From assembly GCA_033762255.1 (NCBI GenBank), contig JANRLT010000005.1, positions 1-37,208 of the forward strand: 37,208 nucleotides of DNA. Direction: 5' to 3'. Below are positions 33,537-37,208 of this stretch, piece by piece (positions within the stretch are counted from its first letter, which is position 1; each line of letters opens with the position of its first letter). This DNA comes from Pirellulales bacterium (GTDB lineage: Bacteria > Planctomycetota > Planctomycetia > Pirellulales > JALHPA01). The notes beneath the pieces are model-generated. The model saw only the letters and a list, made by a program, of their open reading frames with translations. It had not been told where the DNA came from and did not search any database. Both the position numbers and the translations under genes were made by a program.

Positions 33537-35540
33537 ATGGCCAAAAAAGCAAAATCCGCGGGTATCATGGATTTGGTCAAGCAACACGTCGAAAAAGGTG
33601 TTTTTGCCCTGGTCGTGGTGGCGTTGCTGCTGTTTATTTGGTCCTCGTTTCGCAAGGGATTAGAGCCCGAATTGGCCGTGGCCGAAATTGATAAACTTTC
33701 CAAGGAAGCGGACGAGTACATTACCGTTACCAAGACGCTCCCTCCCAGCTTGACCGTCAAGGTGGAGCAATATCCCGACCAGGCGCAAAAAGTTTTTGCG
33801 GACGGGGGGTTGCGGGATGTCCTTGAGCCTACGGCCTGGAATCCGCTCGTTGTTACTGAAATCCAGAAACGCAGCCAGCCCATGTTGTTCCCTATTGAGG
33901 AACTCTACGCGCATACAGTGATCATGAATGTTTCGTTGAATGATCAAAAAGCCCTGGAAGAAGCGGAAATTGCCAAATTGGAAAAAGACAAACAAGAGGC
34001 CGCTCGCAAGGCAAAGGAAGAAGAACGCCGCCAACGCGAGGAAGCCCGTCGGGCCGCTGCCGCCGCCAGGACTGGTGGCGGTATCCAGGCGGGTGGTGGT
34101 CCCCGAAATCCTGGGGCGTTGTTTCCACCCGGTACCGGTGGGGCCAAAGGGAGCGAAAAGAGCGGCGATAAGGGTGTTGGTGGCATCATCCCTGGCGCTG
34201 TCGAGGAAGAATCCGTCGATCATCCCTCCATGGTTCGGGGGGTCACGGGCGTGCGCTCGGTCTCGCAACATGCCGCGGTCGTGACGGGACTTATGCCCTA
34301 TAAAAAACTCTATTCAGAATACCGCCGTAACCTCACCGAAAACAAAGAGGTCCTGGCGGACCGCCAACCCATCTTGGATGAACCCTTGATTGTCAGTTAT
34401 GCCGTGGAACGGGCCGAAGTGGTCAATCCCGCCGAACCGCTGGATAAACTCGCCTGGCAGGACATCACCAAAACTAGCGAGCAATGGTTCCTCGACAATC
34501 GCTTTCACCTGGAAAAACAAGAAGAGGTGGTGCCACAGCCCTTTATCGCCGACCGGACCGCCATTGTGGGCAAGGCACGTCCCATGGCCGCGCCGGTCGC
34601 GGGGGCTCTGCCCGCACCCCCCGCTTCCCAAAGTTTGACGTACTTTCTGCCCAAATTGACTGATCGGCTGTGGCGGCGCGACGCCACCCATCCCCGCGTG
34701 CCGCTGGTGACGGATTTACCCCCTGATGAGCAGGCCCTGGAACAAGCGGGAGACGTGTTTGCCGGTGAAGAATCGCAAAACATTATCGTCAATGAATCCA
34801 CCGAGGAACCCGTGGATGCGGCCCTGGTCGATGATCCCTCGGTGGAAATCCCCGAATACAAACTCTTTCGATTTATGGATGTCACTATCGAGCCGGGCAA
34901 GGCGTATCGCTATCGCGTGACGCTGACGTTTTATAACCCCAACTACGGCGTCGATCCAAAATATCTAAAGGAAGCCGACAAAAACAAATTCCCCGAAATC
35001 AAGGGTTCGCCCAGCGAACCCAGCAACTTAGTGACGGCCAAACCCGCCAGCCGAATCTATGCCGAGGAAGTTCGCGTCTCAAACCGCCCCACGGAACGTT
35101 CCAACGCCAAAATCTGGCATTGGGCCATCGATCCTTCCCGCGGCATGGCGCTCATGAAGGACTACTCCGGGGTGGAGGTTGGCGATTTATTGGAAAATGT
35201 TGCCACCTTTAAGAACAATATTGTGAATTATCTGGTCGGCGGCACCCAAGAAATCACCAACTTTCTTTTTCACACCGGGGATGGGTTTTTGGTCGATATT
35301 CGCGGCGGCGATAAGCACCCGACGCTGGGCACAACCTCTTCGGGGGAAGTGATTTATCAGGAAAATGGGCAGTTACGGACCAGCCATGCCCTGCGTGACA
35401 AAGTCCGCGCCGAGCAATGGAAAAAACTGCATATCATTGATGAAAGCCAGCAAGGCTCTCCCTATGGCAGTGGCGTGCCTGGATTTAGCGTCCCCGGTCT
35501 GGGCCGTCCGGGCGAAATCATGCGGCCTGGATCGCGATAA
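33537..35540 (+). CDS. Single-pass membrane protein with charged coiled coil, third gene of the pil-like cluster
   Basis: From ATG 33537 the product has 667 residues; a GTG at 33528 is nearer to the GAGG site (4 versus 13 bases) and is a real alternative. A transmembrane helix lies at ~19-37 (GVFALVVVALLLFIWSSF). A strongly charged coiled coil (~138-180, EEAEIAKLEKDKQEAARKAKEEERRQREEARR) leads to a Gly-rich stretch (~180-220). A beta-rich region near ~440-480 reads FRFMDVTIEPGKAYRYRVTLTFYNPNYGVD. The final part includes NYLVGGTQEITNFLFHTGDGFLVDIRGGDKHP. It probably spans the periplasm beside the two preceding proteins, as PilP or GspC-type proteins do. No homology is claimed. Confidence 0.72.
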   Translation: MAKKAKSAGIMDLVKQHVEKGVFALVVVALLLFIWSSFRKGLEPELAVAEIDKLSKEADEYITVTKTLPPSLTVKVEQYPDQAQKVFADGGLRDVLEPTAWNPLVVTEIQKRSQPMLFPIEELYAHTVIMNVSLNDQKALEEAEIAKLEKDKQEAARKAKEEERRQREEARRAAAAARTGGGIQAGGGPRNPGALFPPGTGGAKGSEKSGDKGVGGIIPGAVEEESVDHPSMVRGVTGVRSVSQHAAVVTGLMPYKKLYSEYRRNLTENKEVLADRQPILDEPLIVSYAVERAEVVNPAEPLDKLAWQDITKTSEQWFLDNRFHLEKQEEVVPQPFIADRTAIVGKARPMAAPVAGALPAPPASQSLTYFLPKLTDRLWRRDATHPRVPLVTDLPPDEQALEQAGDVFAGEESQNIIVNESTEEPVDAALVDDPSVEIPEYKLFRFMDVTIEPGKAYRYRVTLTFYNPNYGVDPKYLKEADKNKFPEIKGSPSEPSNLVTAKPASRIYAEEVRVSNRPTERSNAKIWHWAIDPSRGMALMKDYSGVEVGDLLENVATFKNNIVNYLVGGTQEITNFLFHTGDGFLVDIRGGDKHPTLGTTSSGEVIYQENGQLRTSHALRDKVRAEQWKKLHIIDESQQGSPYGSGVPGFSVPGLGRPGEIMRPGSR

Positions 35541-36155
35541 ACCCAACTCCAGGCCTGGATGCCGCCAGCTAGAAAACGCCTTGCGGAAAATGACTTTGAT
35601 TATCCGCAAGGGTTCATCAACCAAAGCCCCCCGAACCAGCAAGAACCAGTTTTTGTCGCTGTTGAGGGGGCGATGAGTCGCTTTTTCCGCGGTACTTCCG
35701 CCCCTAGGAGGACAACCGTCGGTTTGCTAGAATAAGGCGTATCACGCCCCAGGTTATCCCTAGGGTTAAGCGGACCCGAATTGCACGGTTGTTATTGTGG
35801 CTCAGGAAGAGGAGCGTTGGCGACGCCCTTTTTTCTGCTAGTCACGGGTTTTGGTCGTTACCTGTCATGTCAACGCCTGACGGGTCATGTGGAACATCTC
35901 GGCAATGGATTATTTTGTATAAACAAAGTTACCAACCGGGGCGTTAAAGTGAATTACCCGGGCGTGAATTAGTAAAACAGACAGGGGATTTACGAAATTC
36001 CTTGGGTATTTTAAAAGTGTAATCAGGTGTATGATATAGGCAATTTTAGGGGTAGTTATGTTTTATGGGTATGTATGTTTATTGGGTATATAAGTAAGTA
36101 ATTCCGTATTACTTGATACGTGTTTTACGGTTATTTGGTAAGTGTTTTTTTATGA
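35541..36155. other. 615-bp stretch without genes before tRNA-Lys
   Basis: No protein gene is supported. The last ~170 bases (35980-36150) are AT-rich and almost lack C on the plus strand, with repeated TTTATGGGTAT-like words, and probably hold the tRNA promoter; I cannot fix the boxes. The inverted repeat at 36096-36114 lies here. Confidence 0.55.
36096..36114. repeat. Inverted repeat AAGTAAT-TCCGT-ATTACTT upstream of tRNA-Lys
   Basis: Seven-base perfect arms around a 5-base loop, 41 bases before the tRNA. The right arm can also pair differently as part of CGTAT-TACTTG-ATACG, so two hairpins are mutually exclusive. Confidence 0.5.
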
Positions 36156-36228
36156 GAGCTCGTAGCTCAGTCGGTAGAGCAACGGACTTTTAATCCGTGG
36201 GTCGTGGGTTCAAGTCCCGCCGGGCTCA
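36156..36228 (+). tRNA. tRNA-Lys (anticodon UUU)
   Basis: A complete 73-base cloverleaf is visible. The acceptor stem GAGCTCG pairs with CGGGCTC (one G-U), the D arm contains AGCTCAGTCGGTAGAGC, the anticodon stem is ACGGA/TCCGT with loop CTTTTAA (anticodon TTT), and the T arm is GTGGG-TTCAAGT-CCCGC. The discriminator is A and CCA is not encoded. The tRNA is separated by only three bases from the inverted repeat that opens the following small RNA unit. Confidence 0.97.
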
Positions 36229-36242
36229 GTCGGTCGTGAACG

Positions 36243-36271
36243 TTGACAAGCGTTCATACGTTTGGGATTAA
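36243..36271 (+). promoter_or_regulatory. Promoter of small RNA unit A
   Basis: TTGACA (36243-36248), a 17-base spacer and GATTAA (36266-36271, weak -10, 3/6). The whole box region is repeated nearly unchanged in unit B, which supports it as functional. Confidence 0.6.
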
Positions 36272-36277
36272 GAGAGA

Positions 36278-36408
36278 GGTACTCGGTGTGGCTGTTCTCA
36301 GGTACGGCCGCTCCCCGCGTCCCCCACTCGAAGCCCCGGCCGGAATTCCTAACCGGCCGGGCATATTTCACGACCCTTGGTCCGGCATGCGCCGGGCCAA
36401 GGGTTTTT
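36278..36408 (+). ncRNA. Candidate small RNA, unit A
   Basis: The predicted transcript is ~130 nt. It contains CTGTTCTCA, a 9-bp perfect hairpin CCCGGCCGG/CCGGCCGGG (36335-36343 with 36353-36361) with loop AATTCCTAA, the word TTCACGACC and a terminator. No open frame with a ribosome-binding site is seen, so it is likely non-coding. The conserved loop AATTCCTAA would be the natural contact region for a target RNA or protein. No named RNA family is recognised; 6S RNA, tmRNA, SRP and RNase P features are absent. Confidence 0.55.
36374..36408 (+). terminator. Intrinsic terminator of unit A
   Basis: CCCTTGGTCCGGC (36374-36386) pairs with GCCGGGCCAAGGG (36391-36403) over 13 bp with one G-U pair, loop ATGC, then five T. 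Confidence 0.93.
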
Positions 36409-36451
36409 GTTTGGTCAGACGTTTATGGTCGTGAAATCGCCTGAAAAGTGA

Positions 36452-36480
36452 TTGACAGGCGTTCACACGTTTGGGATTAA
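36452..36480 (+). promoter_or_regulatory. Promoter of small RNA unit B
   Basis: TTGACA (36452-36457), a 17-base spacer and GATTAA (36475-36480), the same as in unit A apart from two spacer bases. Confidence 0.6.
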
Positions 36481-36486
36481 GAGAGT

Positions 36487-36615
36487 GGATGAAGGCTGTG
36501 CTGTTCTCATGTGTGGCATTGCCCGCCTCCCCCCTCGAAGCCCCGGCCGGAATTCCTAACCGGCCGGGCATATTTCACGACCCCGGATTGGCCCTGCGCC
36601 ACTCCGGGGTTTTTT
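36487..36615 (+). ncRNA. Candidate small RNA, unit B
   Basis: The predicted transcript is ~129 nt with the same order as unit A: CTGTTCTCA, the identical CCCGGCCGG/CCGGCCGGG hairpin (36542-36550 with 36560-36568) and a terminator whose stem sequence differs completely from A. Retained structure with changed terminator sequence supports two independent transcripts from one ancestor. Which of the two is expressed, and when, cannot be read from the sequence. Confidence 0.55.
36581..36615 (+). terminator. Intrinsic terminator of unit B
   Basis: CCCCGGA (36581-36587) pairs with TCCGGGG (36603-36609), with an inner GGC/GCC pairing, and is followed by six T. Confidence 0.9.
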
Positions 36616-36631
36616 ATTTAAGGGTTAGTTT

Positions 36632-36934
36632 ATGAATGAAAAGCCCAACAGAACGCCCACGAGCGAGGTCCGCGCTGTACTGCACTTTGGGATTCGCAAC
36701 GGCTCCCCTGGCTCGGTGCATGTGTTACTGCCGGCAATTCCCCAAGTTAGCTCGATCTTCAATGTGGAAGATAATGGCCATAATTCACGTTGGATTGTTA
36801 AATCCGTGGAATATGAACTATTTCAGTTATCGGTGGGCGTCGTCAATAACAAACGCACCGCTTCTGCACGGTTGAGCATTGATTTGATCCCCCTGAAAAG
36901 GCGCAGGCGGGTTACGAGTAAAGATTTGCCCTGA
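36632..36934 (+). CDS. Small hypothetical protein, 100 residues
   Basis: The product looks globular and beta-rich in the middle (VRAVLHFGIRNGSPGSVHVLLPAIPQ, SVEYELFQLSVGVVNNK) with a basic tail (KRRRRVTSKDLP). No signal peptide or membrane helix is present and no family is recognised. The start is an ATG 17 bases after the unit B terminator with a weak AGGG upstream. It ends four bases from the converging next gene. Confidence 0.5.
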   Translation: MNEKPNRTPTSEVRAVLHFGIRNGSPGSVHVLLPAIPQVSSIFNVEDNGHNSRWIVKSVEYELFQLSVGVVNNKRTASARLSIDLIPLKRRRRVTSKDLP

Positions 36935-36938
36935 CCCC

Positions 36939-37181
36939 CTAAGCTTTGTTTTCCTTTTCCAACGAGTAATCACAGCTAATTTCAGCCCGAATAGAAAATT
37001 CGGGGTCGATCCTCTCTAGCCGTTTGTCGATCCCCCATATTTTAAGAGCCTTGAATAACTCATGGACATCTTGAAATGTGCCTTGAAAGTCGATGCGGAT
37101 TGCTTGTGGCAAAACCGCGGCCATGATGACTTTGCCGCCCTTGCTACTCATCGACTTTGCTTTTGTTTTGCGCTTGGCCAT
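36939..37181 (-). CDS. Small basic-start hypothetical protein, 80 residues
   Basis: From ATG 37181 the product starts with a Lys-rich MAKRKTKAKSMSSKGGK and continues as a compact alpha/beta domain (IRIDFQGTFQDVHELFKALKIWGIDKRLERIDPEFSIRAEIS). An in-frame GTG at 37205 near the window edge would add eight residues. No strong ribosome-binding site is seen. It converges with the preceding gene with only four bases between stop codons. Both may form a small accessory module with the tRNA and small RNA units. Function unknown. Confidence 0.5.
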   Translation of the reverse strand: MAKRKTKAKSMSSKGGKVIMAAVLPQAIRIDFQGTFQDVHELFKALKIWGIDKRLERIDPEFSIRAEISCDYSLEKENKA

Positions 37182-37208
37182 GATCGTAGAGCTACGGACT
37201 AACACACC

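Larger units (their letters stand above)
36232..36615 (+). repeat. Tandem duplication of a promoter-hairpin-terminator cassette
   Basis: Two ~180-195-bp units follow each other. Each opens with GGTCGTGAA (36232-36240 and 36427-36435), has a TTGACA promoter, a 50-base block identical in both units (36327-36376 and 36534-36583) and ends with a terminator. The block ends in TTCACGACC plus one C, the inverted form of the opening word. The middles differ clearly, so the duplication is old or under selection. Confidence 0.85.

Noticed and set aside
35781-35972. A 63-residue frame upstream of tRNA-Lys
   Set aside because: TTG start, no ribosome-binding site, no recognisable composition.
36232-36615. 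6S RNA, tmRNA or integron attC sites for the twin units
   Set aside because: Length, missing central bubble, missing tRNA-like ends and missing attC core sites do not fit.

Overview
The window looks like a chromosomal segment of a planctomycete, most likely a Pirellulales-type bacterium. The reasons are protein-family habits, not a database match: secreted and lipid-anchored proteins without recognisable enzymes, a LEPR-like N-terminal motif on a Gly/Asp-repeat exoprotein, a giant protein behind an ECF sigma factor that joins an anti-sigma-like head, VIT, vWA and a helical-repeat tail, a DUF11 lipoprotein, and a PilM-like protein fused to a membrane segment. Most of the window is GC-rich. The first ~1.15 kb is AT-rich and looks like a scar of transfer and decay.

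Layout. 1-1164: the tail of an IS630-type transposase, a leucine-rich-repeat fragment, a two-helix membrane miniprotein and a small antitoxin-like gene that appears frameshifted. 1196-9783: a HEAT/LRR/PDZ secreted protein, two small secreted or anchored proteins, a lipoprotein, a REC-histidine kinase protein, a ZIP metal transporter and a four-helix membrane protein. Both convergent gene ends here carry arrays of ~31.4-bp hairpin repeats, 17 units at 4231-4760 and 9 units at 8892-9167. 9784-10516: gene-free, with dispersed hairpins. 10517-21314 (minus): an ECF sigma factor and a 3374-residue protein. 21478-24190 (minus): the repeat exoprotein with a visible promoter and terminator, then a DUF1571-like protein. 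24575-28578 (plus): three secreted proteins, two of which share a domain. 28730-35540 (plus): a promoter, a structured leader, the pilM-like gene and two single-pass membrane proteins, probably a pilus or secretion platform. 36156-37181: tRNA-Lys(UUU), two tandem promoter-hairpin-terminator units that look like duplicated small RNA genes, and two small convergent genes.

Three things merit attention. First, a family of short hairpins with different stems shares a 5' GTAGC and often a GTCCC loop, sits at gene ends, and in two cases supplies the stop codon. It includes the two arrays. Second, the paired small RNA units lie just after tRNA-Lys. Third, a strong promoter and a 57-nt branched hairpin lie in the long leader of the pilM-like gene.

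All counts and pairings were made by eye. Domain names come from remembered family motifs without any search.
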